Under the pieces are notes generated by a model that was not told the DNA's origin, searched no databases, and saw only the letters and a program-made list of their open reading frames with translations. A stretch of 64,000 nucleotides of DNA from Candidatus Minthosoma equi (GTDB lineage Bacteria > Bacteroidota > Bacteroidia > Bacteroidales > Bacteroidaceae), in NCBI GenBank assembly GCA_018064885.1, contig JAGHUI010000008.1, forward strand, positions 52,094-116,093, read 5' to 3'. This document shows positions 1-8,293 of this stretch, in pieces. The position numbers and the translations under genes were made by a program. Within the stretch, counting starts at the first letter, position 1. Each line of letters begins with the position of its first letter.

Positions 1-626
1 TCTTTGCCCCCCTCCCATGCATGCTTTATGAAGGTGAGTTGGAGAACGGCAAGAAACTTTATGTTGTGCTCAACGGACAGCAGAACGGCAGCGACCTCGT
101 TGGATGCGAAGCAGCAAGCATTGCCACACTCAGCGCCATACAGCGCCTCAACCCCGATGTGATTATCAACTCAGGAACATGCGGAGGCTTCAAGTCAAAC
201 GGAGCAGACATCGCAGAAGTGTTCATTGGCAACAAAGCAATGTTCCACGACCGCCGTGTGCCAGGTGACGACGCATGGGGCACACAAAGCATTGGCAACT
301 ATTCCGTATGGGAAGGCAGCGAAGCCATGGCAAAAGAGCTCGGATTCAAGATGGGAAAGATCACAACAGGCTCATCGCTCGACATGCAACCATGCGACCT
401 TGAAATCATCCAGAAGAACGGAGGAGAACTAAAAGACATGGAAGGAGCAGCCATCGGCTTCGTCTGTTCACTATTCAACAAGCCAATCATCTACGTAAAA
501 TCCGTCACCGACCTATGCGACAGCGGAGCAGAAACCTTCGAAGAATTCTCAAAGAACCTTCACGCAGCCTGTGAAAGTCTTAGGGTTGCAAACCAAAAGG
601 TCATTGAGTATCTGGCAGAGATATAA
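1..626 (+). CDS. 5'-methylthioadenosine/S-adenosylhomocysteine nucleosidase family protein, 5' end missing
   Basis: Phosphorylase/nucleosidase superfamily protein expected to split methylthioadenosine or S-adenosylhomocysteine into adenine and a thioribose or ribosyl moiety. The reading frame is open to the left edge and the residues before the first ATG (position 21) read LPC then MLYEGE, which fits the family, so the real start lies outside the window. Seen: INSGTCGGFK (base-binding glycine-rich turn), FHDRRVPG, STGSSLDM-like TTGSSLDM, and KDMEGAAI followed by KSVTDLCD, which hold the Glu and Asp used in ribose binding and catalysis. The wording is closer to the plant-type enzymes than to the E. 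coli type. It is convergent with the nuclease-ended operon at 1080. Family call firm, exact substrate inferred. Confidence 0.82.
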   Translation, partial: FAPLPCMLYEGELENGKKLYVVLNGQQNGSDLVGCEAASIATLSAIQRLNPDVIINSGTCGGFKSNGADIAEVFIGNKAMFHDRRVPGDDAWGTQSIGNYSVWEGSEAMAKELGFKMGKITTGSSLDMQPCDLEIIQKNGGELKDMEGAAIGFVCSLFNKPIIYVKSVTDLCDSGAETFEEFSKNLHAACESLRVANQKVIEYLAEI

Positions 627-844
627 AGTTCTCATTCTTTACAGCCTCGCCGTATATAAAAGGTTCATTTGTATGCTGTCCAATTGTTGATTTTAGAGTT
701 TTGCAAAAAAGATGTTAACACTTACCCTTTTTACGGTAAAGGCATGAACTGTAGCATGTTACATGTGGTAAGTGTTACCTTCAACACTTACCCAACATTT
801 ACCCTTCACTTACCCTTTTTGCATCATTAATGGCGTAGAAAAGT

Positions 845-882
845 AAACGGTTCCGTTACCCAAGTGGATAGCGAAACCGTTA
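845..882. repeat. Hairpin element with conserved loop, copy 1
   Basis: Left arm aaacggttccg (845-855), loop ttacccaagtggatag (856-871), right arm cgaaaccgtta (872-882), with two mismatches in 11 pairs. A better-paired copy lies at 36070-36110 with nearly the same loop. Both copies sit between convergent genes, so a bidirectional terminator or a REP-like element is plausible. Confidence 0.6.
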
Positions 883-916
883 TTGTAGCTCTGTGGCGTT
901 GATTTCTCGTATAACG

Positions 917-997
917 TCAATACAAGTTGATGTCATACGAAGCCGGTGTCTTATAAGTCCCCTTGTTGATGCCCTCACGCTGTATGAAATAATACAT
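917..997 (-). pseudogene. Possible 26-residue gene remnant
   Basis: A minus-strand frame from the ATG at 997 to TGA at 917 encodes 26 residues ending in NKGTYKTPASYDINLY. The composition looks protein-like and resembles a C-terminal tail, but I do not recognise the parent family. It lies 82 bases downstream of the nuclease gene stop, on the same strand. It could equally be a chance frame. Confidence 0.2.
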
Positions 998-1079
998 ATA
1001 TTCTTTACGAATTTAAATTTCAAATAAGAATTGTGTAATGGCAATAGAAACTACTAATCTCAATCATTTTATATATGAA

Positions 1080-1946
1080 TCATTTCCATTTATTGAGGCT
1101 GTTTTGTGATTCTATTGTTTCTTCTAATTCGTCTTGTAACTCATGGAAAAAATCATATCCAGTAATGTTTTCTATTTCATTAATCGACATTGCAGCTTCT
1201 TCCATTGTTTGATGAACATCATCATTGATGTAGAAGAAACCAATGCCCTTTTCTTCTCCTTCTTTCAGCATCACCACAACCTTGAAGAAGGCATCAGGAA
1301 CTGCTATCAAATGATTGACACCAATATTTTTGTTTTTTTCTTTTGTATAAACGGGTCCACATACGATATATATTGAACCATACAGATCAGCCCATCTTCT
1401 GCAAGCAGATTCAAGTCTTTCCCAATACACCTGATTCAATTTAGGCGCTTGTGGACAGACATTGGTCATATAATGGCAGTCGTTCATTGCTGACGAGTTC
1501 CATTTCATATCGCCAGCAGGACACATGTGACCTCTATCATAACCGCAGTTTGCATATTCTTGCTTTTCTACTTGATAGCGCATTTTAAGCATTGGATCAG
1601 GAGTGAAGTCATAATCTTTTCGTGAGATAAGACCAGTCGTTTCTTCTGATGTTAATTCCCACGCGACCCACGATGGTGTTCCTTTTAATGGATTGTACGA
1701 TACGACAAATCCTGTGTGGTGTAGTTTAATATCCTCTTTTGGAGCCCCATTGGCAATGTTCATCAATGATAATGTCGCAGAATAAGAATTTCTACTATGT
1801 TCATGAGAAGTCAAAACCTTCCCATTGCATTGTTGAGAAGGCTTTGATGATACAAATGATATTTTCTTTGGTGTCCTATGTTGTCTGCATGACGTAAGTC
1901 CACAAAGCAGCATACACAAGAAAACCAACTTGTACACGTTTTGCAT
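1080..1946 (-). CDS. NUC1/NucA-type DNA/RNA non-specific endonuclease, lipoprotein
   Basis: Secreted or membrane-tethered beta-beta-alpha-metal nuclease that cuts DNA and RNA without sequence preference. Residues 1-20 form a lipoprotein signal ending in the lipobox LTSC (Cys20). The catalytic motif DRGHMCPAGD lies at 137-146 with His140 as general base, and the metal-binding segment LNQVYWERLE follows with Asn171 and Glu177, as in NucA. Length of 288 is usual for the family. It is the last gene of the nine-gene operon; its ATG (1946) follows the stop of the 54-codon gene with no gap. The lipoprotein signal implies action at or outside the inner membrane, in the periplasm or on the surface, so self-DNA would be spared. 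No immunity gene is obvious. Family call firm; link to the rest of the operon inferred from spacing. Confidence 0.9.
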   Translation of the reverse strand: MQNVYKLVFLCMLLCGLTSCRQHRTPKKISFVSSKPSQQCNGKVLTSHEHSRNSYSATLSLMNIANGAPKEDIKLHHTGFVVSYNPLKGTPSWVAWELTSEETTGLISRKDYDFTPDPMLKMRYQVEKQEYANCGYDRGHMCPAGDMKWNSSAMNDCHYMTNVCPQAPKLNQVYWERLESACRRWADLYGSIYIVCGPVYTKEKNKNIGVNHLIAVPDAFFKVVVMLKEGEEKGIGFFYINDDVHQTMEEAAMSINEIENITGYDFFHELQDELEETIESQNSLNKWK

Positions 1947-2111
1947 TTAGAAACGAAGTATTGAGTGAGCTAACGATACTACACCACCAATCATGAGTAA
2001 AATGCCAATGATTTTAATTACTATAGCAATATTTCCCTTTACTCCAATGATTTGCACGACCTTATAAGTCAAGAACCAGCCGATTCCTAATTCTAACAAC
2101 GCATTTACCAT
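1947..2111 (-). CDS. Small membrane protein, 54 residues
   Basis: A short gene that length cut-offs would miss. It starts at ATG 2111, one base after the stop of the MotB-like gene, and its stop (1949-1947) directly abuts the nuclease ATG. The product begins MVNALLELGIGWFLTYKVV and carries two hydrophobic stretches, roughly residues 4-23 and 27-47, separated by VKGN, so a two-helix hairpin or one long helix is likely. No family is recognised. The perfect coupling on both sides argues for a real gene. A role as an assembly factor, stator accessory or nuclease immunity peptide would be speculation. Confidence 0.72.
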   Translation of the reverse strand: MVNALLELGIGWFLTYKVVQIIGVKGNIAIVIKIIGILLMIGGVVSLAHSILRF

Positions 2112-2112
2112 A

Positions 2113-2802
2113 CTAATTTACTGTTGGTAAGTTTTTCCCCAGGTTACCAATCTTAGGAACAATCTGTATCATGATTCGCTGATTCCAAACTTCATCTTGT
2201 GGATGCAAACCATCAGCATTAAAGCGTCCTCTTCCGCGTACACCACTACCAGAAATCTGTACTTCACATTGTGATTCCTCAAACGAAATGCCGTTTCTTC
2301 TCCATAGGTAATAAAGACTTAGGGCTCGTTTATAACTCAATGCATCATTATCATAATAATTATCCTTGGATGCCATGCCTTCAATTACAACAAGATAGGT
2401 GATATCCATATCTTTGTACTTAGGATCATTCTTCATCCTATTCAAATTATCGATTACGCCCATAAGCGAATTACCTACTTTTACAAGGTTTGTTGTGTCA
2501 TTCAGTACGCTGATATTAAAGTCTCTCGCATTGAATTTCGGAGAGAAAGAGCGTTTTAGCACCCAACGTTTGTTTATAGCATCCTCCTCAAAGTAATCTG
2601 TTGGCAATTGGTTTACAGCTTCTTGTATTTGCTGTATGCTTCTCAATTGTTCCTCGGAGATTTTACGCAAACGCTCTGCCTCCATAAGGGAGTTGCGAAG
2701 TGACACGATGGTGAGCACAAACATGACCAGCATTATAAAGAACAAACTGGTCATGAGGTCAGAGTAACTTGGCCAAAAGTGTGAACCTGATTTCTTCTTC
2801 AT
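2113..2802 (-). CDS. MotB/OmpA-like stator protein (ZorB-like)
   Basis: Inner-membrane protein with one N-terminal helix and a periplasmic OmpA/MotB-like domain, 229 residues. The start WPSYSDLMTSLFFIMLVMF (10-28) matches the MotB pattern in which a membrane-buried Asp binds protons; here that residue is Asp15. A helical linker (about 36-65) follows, then a C-terminal domain with VVIEGMASKD and SYKRALSLYYLW, the usual OmpA peptidoglycan-binding core layout, ending near NQRIMIQIVPK. The gene overlaps the MotA-like gene by one base at 2802, so the two probably form one complex. Such pairs use the proton gradient to rotate or pull. Which process it powers is unknown; the flagellar genes that MotAB normally serves are absent. 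Confidence 0.78.
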   Translation of the reverse strand: MKKKSGSHFWPSYSDLMTSLFFIMLVMFVLTIVSLRNSLMEAERLRKISEEQLRSIQQIQEAVNQLPTDYFEEDAINKRWVLKRSFSPKFNARDFNISVLNDTTNLVKVGNSLMGVIDNLNRMKNDPKYKDMDITYLVVIEGMASKDNYYDNDALSYKRALSLYYLWRRNGISFEESQCEVQISGSGVRGRGRFNADGLHPQDEVWNQRIMIQIVPKIGNLGKNLPTVN

Positions 2803-4307
2803 TATAGATACTTAGAGATAAGATCGGTTACTACTGGATACATTTCTTTTACCATCATAATAAAGCTATAGAGTGCGATGATGTAGATGGCTATCTTAAG
2901 CATCAATGGCATCTTTGTACATGGAGGAGTCACGACAACACCTTCTTTCGTAACCACTTTGCTGTTTGCACTTTGATTGATTGCTTTCTCCAAATCAGCA
3001 ATACCTCTTTTGATGTCAGAGAGATTCGACAATTCACGTGTGTATTTCTGCATTTCATTTGGTAAAGTCTTTGTAATCTGTTCAAGTGAGGCAAACACAT
3101 CAGAAAGTTTCCTGTTACGTTTATCGATAGCGTCTGACATTTCGCCAAGTTTCTTGTTCAGCAACTCTTCTTGCTGCGAGAGTGCATTGTCAAGTTTTGA
3201 ATTCTCGTTAACAATTTTTTCTGCAACCTCATCCGATTTAGCCTTAGCTGTTTGTCCCAGATGTTCAAATGATTGTTTCAATTTTTCGTCAACATTACCT
3301 ACTGCCTCTGAGATTGCAGCCTTTCTTCTTTCAATCTCGTTGATTTCTTTCTCGAAGAACTTAGCCATCTTCTCCCAAGTCTTTGCTCGTTCATCCATTT
3401 TGTCTAATTTTGAAGTGAGCTCCTGAACTTGTTGCAAATATTTTCTTGAAGCATGCAATGCATCACCAATCATTCCGATTTCATCTGTGCAATCTTTGAG
3501 TTTTTCGTACACACTAATATTTGCTGCAGCTACATGAGTAATATCAACTCTTTCAATGGCTTCAAGCAGTTTTGCCTGCCCCATGTAGGAATCATTTACT
3601 TTGGCAAGCGTCTTGTCAAGTTTCATGGTATTGATGGAGAAAGTCGTGTTGAAATCACGAAGATTGTTTGTCATCTTTACCAATGTGGTTGTCATGTCTG
3701 TTGACAAATTTGGCAACATTTCTGACTGAATCCAGCTAAGAAAAGCATTCTCACGAAGTTCTACAACACGTTTTGCCTCTTTGAACAAATAAGAACTACG
3801 CATGGTCAAGCCAAGTCCCAAAGCACTGGTCAATACAGCAATGGCCACACCACCTAATAATTCTGTCACACCACTGCTTGCAAGAGCAGAGATAGAGCCA
3901 GACATTAGGTTTTCAAGACCATTTCCGAATACTAATACTACGACACCAAAGAATATGCCTATCATGGTGCCAACAAGACCAATATATTGAGTAAATGGAA
4001 TAAGTGTTTCAATCTCCGATTCAGCAACTTCTCTGTTACGGTCAACAACATCCTTCATCAAATGGTAGTCACTTACTTGATCAGAATTTTCTCCCAAATA
4101 TCTGTTGAGGGTACGAACAATATTCTTGAACAAGTCGGAATTGTGTGTTGAATTGATACATAACTTCAGACTGTCAAACTCCAGTTGATCAGTACTGTTT
4201 GGGAAAAGATTCTTATAAAGGATCGTAAGTTTTCTGACTTTGATAAACTGTTGTAACTCCCATGCAGCGAATATAAGAACAAATATAATTGATACAATAT
4301 AATCCAT
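2802..4307 (-). CDS. MotA/ExbB-like proton channel protein with long coiled-coil tail (ZorA-like)
   Basis: 501 residues. Helix 1 lies at about 2-20. The conserved MotA/ExbB helix pair is TQYIGLVGTMIGIFFGVV (106-123) and VTELLGGVAIAVLTSALGLG (147-166), containing the Gly- and Thr-rich signature of TolQ/ExbB/MotA channels. Residues about 175-460 are rich in Lys, Glu, Asn and Leu and predicted by eye as long coiled coil. A last hydrophobic segment, KIAIYIIALYSFIMMV, lies at about 471-486. Flagellar MotA and ExbB lack the long tail, whereas ZorA of the Zorya defence system has one reaching into the cytoplasm. The C-terminal membrane segment would return the tail to the membrane and is unusual. 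Adjacent genes overlap or are one base apart. Confidence 0.75.
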   Translation of the reverse strand: MDYIVSIIFVLIFAAWELQQFIKVRKLTILYKNLFPNSTDQLEFDSLKLCINSTHNSDLFKNIVRTLNRYLGENSDQVSDYHLMKDVVDRNREVAESEIETLIPFTQYIGLVGTMIGIFFGVVVLVFGNGLENLMSGSISALASSGVTELLGGVAIAVLTSALGLGLTMRSSYLFKEAKRVVELRENAFLSWIQSEMLPNLSTDMTTTLVKMTNNLRDFNTTFSINTMKLDKTLAKVNDSYMGQAKLLEAIERVDITHVAAANISVYEKLKDCTDEIGMIGDALHASRKYLQQVQELTSKLDKMDERAKTWEKMAKFFEKEINEIERRKAAISEAVGNVDEKLKQSFEHLGQTAKAKSDEVAEKIVNENSKLDNALSQQEELLNKKLGEMSDAIDKRNRKLSDVFASLEQITKTLPNEMQKYTRELSNLSDIKRGIADLEKAINQSANSKVVTKEGVVVTPPCTKMPLMLKIAIYIIALYSFIMMVKEMYPVVTDLISKYL

Positions 4308-4308
4308 T

Positions 4309-4932
4309 TTACTTCAATCTGATTTTTGCTTTACTTGTTATTCTCAACTCTGAATCCAATGTGCCCGCAGCTACATTTTCAATTTCTGTTGCACCACGTC
4401 GTTTGCCTTCAATCTCACACACATCATCAAAGATAGCGTTGATGTTTGCAAGTGCTTTGGCAACATTACCGCAGAACTCATACTTACGTACACCATCGTC
4501 TTCCCAAGTTCTGAAGTAGCATTTTTCGGGACTTGGAAGAATGCGCATAAACTTTCCGTCGTTAGCTTCCTGAAGATACTGATACAGAACTTGACTTGTA
4601 TTTACTTGGTGTTTATTATCCTGAGAAAGATCAAATTCGATGACATTTGACTTCTGCTCTTGTCTTTCCAACAAATGCTTGTTCTGTTCATACCAATCAC
4701 TCCATTGCTTCAATTTTGAATTTGCCTCGTTGAGAGCTCTTGTATAATCGTATAACAATTTATTTTTTTCCACCAATTGTTTTTCCAAACCTTTTTTATC
4801 CTGTTTCAATTCGTCAATTTCATCAGTAGAGTCATCATCCGAAGATAAGCGCCACAAAAGCAAAGCAATAACAAGAACGGTTTCTGCAATGATTATGAAC
4901 AAACCGTAATCTTTTATTATGTTTTCAATCAT
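4309..4932 (-). CDS. Membrane-anchored coiled-coil protein of unknown function
   Basis: 207 residues. One N-terminal membrane helix (about 10-28, FIIIAETVLVIALLLW), an acidic hinge, coiled coil (about 38-92), and a C-terminal globular part (95-207) containing YLQEANDGKFMRILPSPE and FRTWEDDGVRKYEF. I do not recognise the C-terminal domain. It starts three bases after the stop of the Hsp70-like gene and stops one base before the MotA-like gene, so it is translated with them. The layout suggests an adaptor between the membrane motor and cytoplasmic partners, by inference only. Confidence 0.7.
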   Translation of the reverse strand: MIENIIKDYGLFIIIAETVLVIALLLWRLSSDDDSTDEIDELKQDKKGLEKQLVEKNKLLYDYTRALNEANSKLKQWSDWYEQNKHLLERQEQKSNVIEFDLSQDNKHQVNTSQVLYQYLQEANDGKFMRILPSPEKCYFRTWEDDGVRKYEFCGNVAKALANINAIFDDVCEIEGKRRGATEIENVAAGTLDSELRITSKAKIRLK

Positions 4933-4935
4933 ACA

Positions 4936-7900
4936 CTAATTCTTGCTTGAGTTGTTCTTTTTGTAAATCGCACTAATCAAGGCATTGAGCATACCGCTGA
5001 GAGGATAGAAGAACAGAGTTTCTTCGATAGTGTCACTATCAGATGCTTCCTTCTTCTTGTTTTCAAGACCATTCTTCGTGTAGGTCAGCAGGTCACGCAT
5101 ACACTCTTCTTGAGCCACATTCAATGAGGCCTCAGCAGAGTCGAAGTTGTTCTTGAAAGAGAAGTCCTTGTTGAGGTCGAATACGAACTGAATGAATGAC
5201 TTCACCTCTTCAACCGCTTTATTCAAGTAGGCATCATTGATGTCACCGTATGTTTCGCTTCCGATAAATTCGTCCTTACCATCGTTGACCGACTTATAGA
5301 CAATCTTCGTTGAAGCAATGTCCTCATAATCCTGTTTAGTAGGATTAGACAAACCGCCCTTACATGTTACTTCCTTTGGATTGTCAACATTCTGAAGGAT
5401 CGTCAAACCATCAGAAGGATATTTCTGGTCATAAACTTTCTCAAAGATCTTCTTGGTGAACTTTTCGAGAGTCGTATCGCTTGAAGTAAGGATTCGGATT
5501 ACCTTCGAGCCATTACCGCTGAATGCAATATGGCGAGGCATCTCTTCGCCCTTTGCCTTCATGATCTTTGCAAGGTGGTAGATAATGGCAGAATAGAACA
5601 TGACGAACACAATCTTATACTTGGTGTCAAGCAGAAGCATCGTGTTGAAGTCAACATTTTCCACCAATCGTTTTGCCTGAATCTCTGTGTTATCTTTCAA
5701 CGAAAAGAAGAAGGAAGCAATGTTGCCAGATATCTTACTCTTGGTATGCTGGTCAAAGATGTCCTCCAAGTCGCTCAACGAATTATCTTCAAGTACACTC
5801 TTGATGGTGTTCTCATACTGCACGAGCAGCTTGTTAACGGACGCAGAGCTTCTATTGGTAACGTATGGATCACCAAATATAGAATCGGCAGCAAAGTGGA
5901 ATGAAGTGATGTTTCTTACCTCACCATCATTGGCAAGTACAATGTCGGTTGTACCGCCACCAATATCTATGGTAACGATATTGCCAACACTTGCCTCTGA
6001 GTTGCGGTAATGCTCGTATGGAGCGACAGATTCCGTCATAGGAATGACATTACGTCTATCACCACCAAAGTATTTCTCGTAAGCCTTTGTCCAAACATCG
6101 CTGAAGCTGTTGTAGCGATTCTCAACCATACTGATAGGATAGAACCATACAATCTTTGTCTTTGCAAGGTTGCCGTTGTTCAATAGAACTTTGGTTCGGA
6201 GCATCATGAAAAGTGACTCGATGTAGCTCTTGATTCTCTTGATGTTGTCAGGATCATTTGACCACTTCAAGTCTGTCAGGATGCGGTTGTAGGCATAACC
6301 ACGCTTCTTCTCGTATGGGAAAGGTATGTTGGTGTGCCCGAGTGCATAGACAGCTTTGTTCCAGTTGGTGTCAGATGACATACAGAGAGCTGTACGCATT
6401 GGGAACTTATACAAAGAGTCATTGCCAACAGCATCCGGTATCACATCATAGCCAAGGATGTACTTTGACTGATTGTCCACTTTACCCCACAGTTTCAAAA
6501 TGTTATCCTTGCTGGTAACATTGAATGGTTCCGATGCTCCATCGTTGATGTTGTACTCGATGTGTGAGTTCGTGGTTCCGAAGTCAATGGCAAAGGTGAA
6601 CTTGTCTGAGCCACCCTTCTTCTGCATGATTGGAACCAGCACACCATAATAGCCATCCGATTCTATTCTGATGTAATCAAATGTCTGCTGTTCAAGAACG
6701 TAAGCCTTATAGCTGTAGTAGCGGTCGTCAGAATCATTACGTACAACAGGATCACTTACGCCCAAAGTGTTTGTACCCTTTACGAATGTCAGACGATAAT
6801 CGTCCTTGTCTTCAAACTCACTCATGATGTAAGCACGATAGTATGCTTGTTTCTCATCCTCGTATTGAATGTTCGAGAACAAGCCAACAGCAAAACTTCT
6901 CTCAATGAGTGCGCCCTTGTTCTGAGCGGGACGAATCTCACCATGCTCGATATACTGACGTGTGTATTCTATTACCCTGTTGTTCTGGATAGGAATACGC
7001 AGTGTGACCTTTACGTTGTCATTCAACACCTCCTCTATTTCAATCATGCTCTTGCCGCCAACTTTGCCTTGGAGCTGCTGAGGTGTGAAATACTTGAAGA
7101 AGGTGGACTTAAGGGGCAACAGATAACTATACGAAGAACCGCTGATGAACTTGCCGAAGAAAGCATCATCATTAGCATTAATATTAGGAACGCGTATAAG
7201 AACATCTTCAAGGAAGTCGCTAACCGTCAGATAAGGATAGGTGTCATTAGCCTTTGGTAAACGTCTTTCATTGAGTGGCTTTTCGTCATAGTATGGCGCT
7301 TTGCTCGTACTCTCCCAATTGTCCGACACATAGAAAATATCAGAGTAGATACTTCCAGGCTCAATAGGCAATACCAATGGTATCTTCTCGTCTGTAGCAA
7401 TATCCGATTTTATCTCGAATCCACTCTTCACGTTAGCATTATCTGGACATTGACGATAGCAAACTCCGTTAATCTCCACTCGGTTTGGATTTACCAACAG
7501 CTCAGGATATTCGTTGATAGAGTTGGCTGTAAGCGCGTCAATCTTATCTTTCTGGTCAGGTGTCAATCCATGTTTATACACCATGTCCATGTACGTGTTG
7601 ACTTCTGGGAACAGGCGCGCAAAGTTTGTGTAAGCAAGACGATAAGCATAATAGAATACTATGAATTTATCATCTCGCTGGTCGAGTGAAGCAAAGTTGC
7701 TGTCAAATACCTTGTCCTTACCAAAACGGATGTCTTCTGACAGATAGCTGAAATCGTTTGCAGAACTAAAGAACAGAGTTGCGGGTGATGTTGCACCAAT
7801 AATGTCCAACTGAGTCTTTCTGTGCTGACCAAAGTAGTGAAGCAGATAAACACTTCTCATACGGTCAAAGTTGTAGCTCTGTGCATCTTGTCTAAGGAAC

Positions 7901-8289
7901 ATGTCAAGCGTTTCGCCTACACGCTTTTGATCCTTAGATGTGCTATTACACAGGTTGTTCAGTTCTTGCTGAACATCCCATACCAATACTCTGACCCTAT
8001 CCTGCAACTTGGGGAGGTTGAAGAATATCTGTGCAATATCCAACGAATCAGATACCATCTTGTGGAAGATAGTATCGCCATGAAGATTGCCTGACTTCAC
8101 TACTTCCTTGTAAGCATTCTTAACGAGGTCAATGCGTGCAAATGGAGAAGGAATGGATGTGATTTCCTTCTTTACATCGGCTGCATTAGGGTCCTCTATC
8201 TGACCAATAGCATGATCTCCGTATGGTACTGACTGCCCCCAATCCTGGAGATTGTTATTGCCTTTATATAATCTGAAGACTTTTGCCAT
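4936..8289 (-). CDS. Large Hsp70/actin-fold ATPase-like protein
   Basis: 1117 residues. The C-terminal half carries the sugar-kinase/Hsp70/actin fold: phosphate-1 loop FAIDFGTTNSHIEYN (about 563-577), phosphate-2 loop TIDIGGGTTDIVLANDG (about 769-785) and an adenosine loop near IAFSGNGSKVIR (about 919). The N-terminal 550 residues have no fold I recognise and include many aromatic and charged stretches. DnaK itself is near 640 residues and has a substrate-binding domain that I do not see here. No signal peptide or membrane helix is evident, so a cytoplasmic role is likely. It lies four bases downstream of the tubulin-like gene. An ATP-dependent scaffold or filament is plausible; chaperone activity is less so. 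Confidence 0.75.
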   Translation of the reverse strand: MAKVFRLYKGNNNLQDWGQSVPYGDHAIGQIEDPNAADVKKEITSIPSPFARIDLVKNAYKEVVKSGNLHGDTIFHKMVSDSLDIAQIFFNLPKLQDRVRVLVWDVQQELNNLCNSTSKDQKRVGETLDMFLRQDAQSYNFDRMRSVYLLHYFGQHRKTQLDIIGATSPATLFFSSANDFSYLSEDIRFGKDKVFDSNFASLDQRDDKFIVFYYAYRLAYTNFARLFPEVNTYMDMVYKHGLTPDQKDKIDALTANSINEYPELLVNPNRVEINGVCYRQCPDNANVKSGFEIKSDIATDEKIPLVLPIEPGSIYSDIFYVSDNWESTSKAPYYDEKPLNERRLPKANDTYPYLTVSDFLEDVLIRVPNINANDDAFFGKFISGSSYSYLLPLKSTFFKYFTPQQLQGKVGGKSMIEIEEVLNDNVKVTLRIPIQNNRVIEYTRQYIEHGEIRPAQNKGALIERSFAVGLFSNIQYEDEKQAYYRAYIMSEFEDKDDYRLTFVKGTNTLGVSDPVVRNDSDDRYYSYKAYVLEQQTFDYIRIESDGYYGVLVPIMQKKGGSDKFTFAIDFGTTNSHIEYNINDGASEPFNVTSKDNILKLWGKVDNQSKYILGYDVIPDAVGNDSLYKFPMRTALCMSSDTNWNKAVYALGHTNIPFPYEKKRGYAYNRILTDLKWSNDPDNIKRIKSYIESLFMMLRTKVLLNNGNLAKTKIVWFYPISMVENRYNSFSDVWTKAYEKYFGGDRRNVIPMTESVAPYEHYRNSEASVGNIVTIDIGGGTTDIVLANDGEVRNITSFHFAADSIFGDPYVTNRSSASVNKLLVQYENTIKSVLEDNSLSDLEDIFDQHTKSKISGNIASFFFSLKDNTEIQAKRLVENVDFNTMLLLDTKYKIVFVMFYSAIIYHLAKIMKAKGEEMPRHIAFSGNGSKVIRILTSSDTTLEKFTKKIFEKVYDQKYPSDGLTILQNVDNPKEVTCKGGLSNPTKQDYEDIASTKIVYKSVNDGKDEFIGSETYGDINDAYLNKAVEEVKSFIQFVFDLNKDFSFKNNFDSAEASLNVAQEECMRDLLTYTKNGLENKKKEASDSDTIEETLFFYPLSGMLNALISAIYKKNNSSKN

Positions 8290-8293
8290 ATCC

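Larger units (their letters stand above)
627..1079. other. Repeat-bearing intergenic region
   Basis: About 450 bases between convergent genes. The motif cacttaccc recurs four times or more between 716 and 816 (with variants such as catttaccc), and taacacttacc at 716-726 is a perfect 11-base inverted match to ggtaagtgtta at 767-777. A conserved-loop hairpin follows at 845-882. Toward the right end a 26-codon minus-strand frame (917-997) may be a gene remnant. No tRNA or full gene was seen. Confidence 0.6.

Noticed and set aside
2113..4307. Flagellar motor genes
   Set aside because: No other flagellar genes, and the MotA-like protein has a long coiled-coil tail not found in flagellar MotA.
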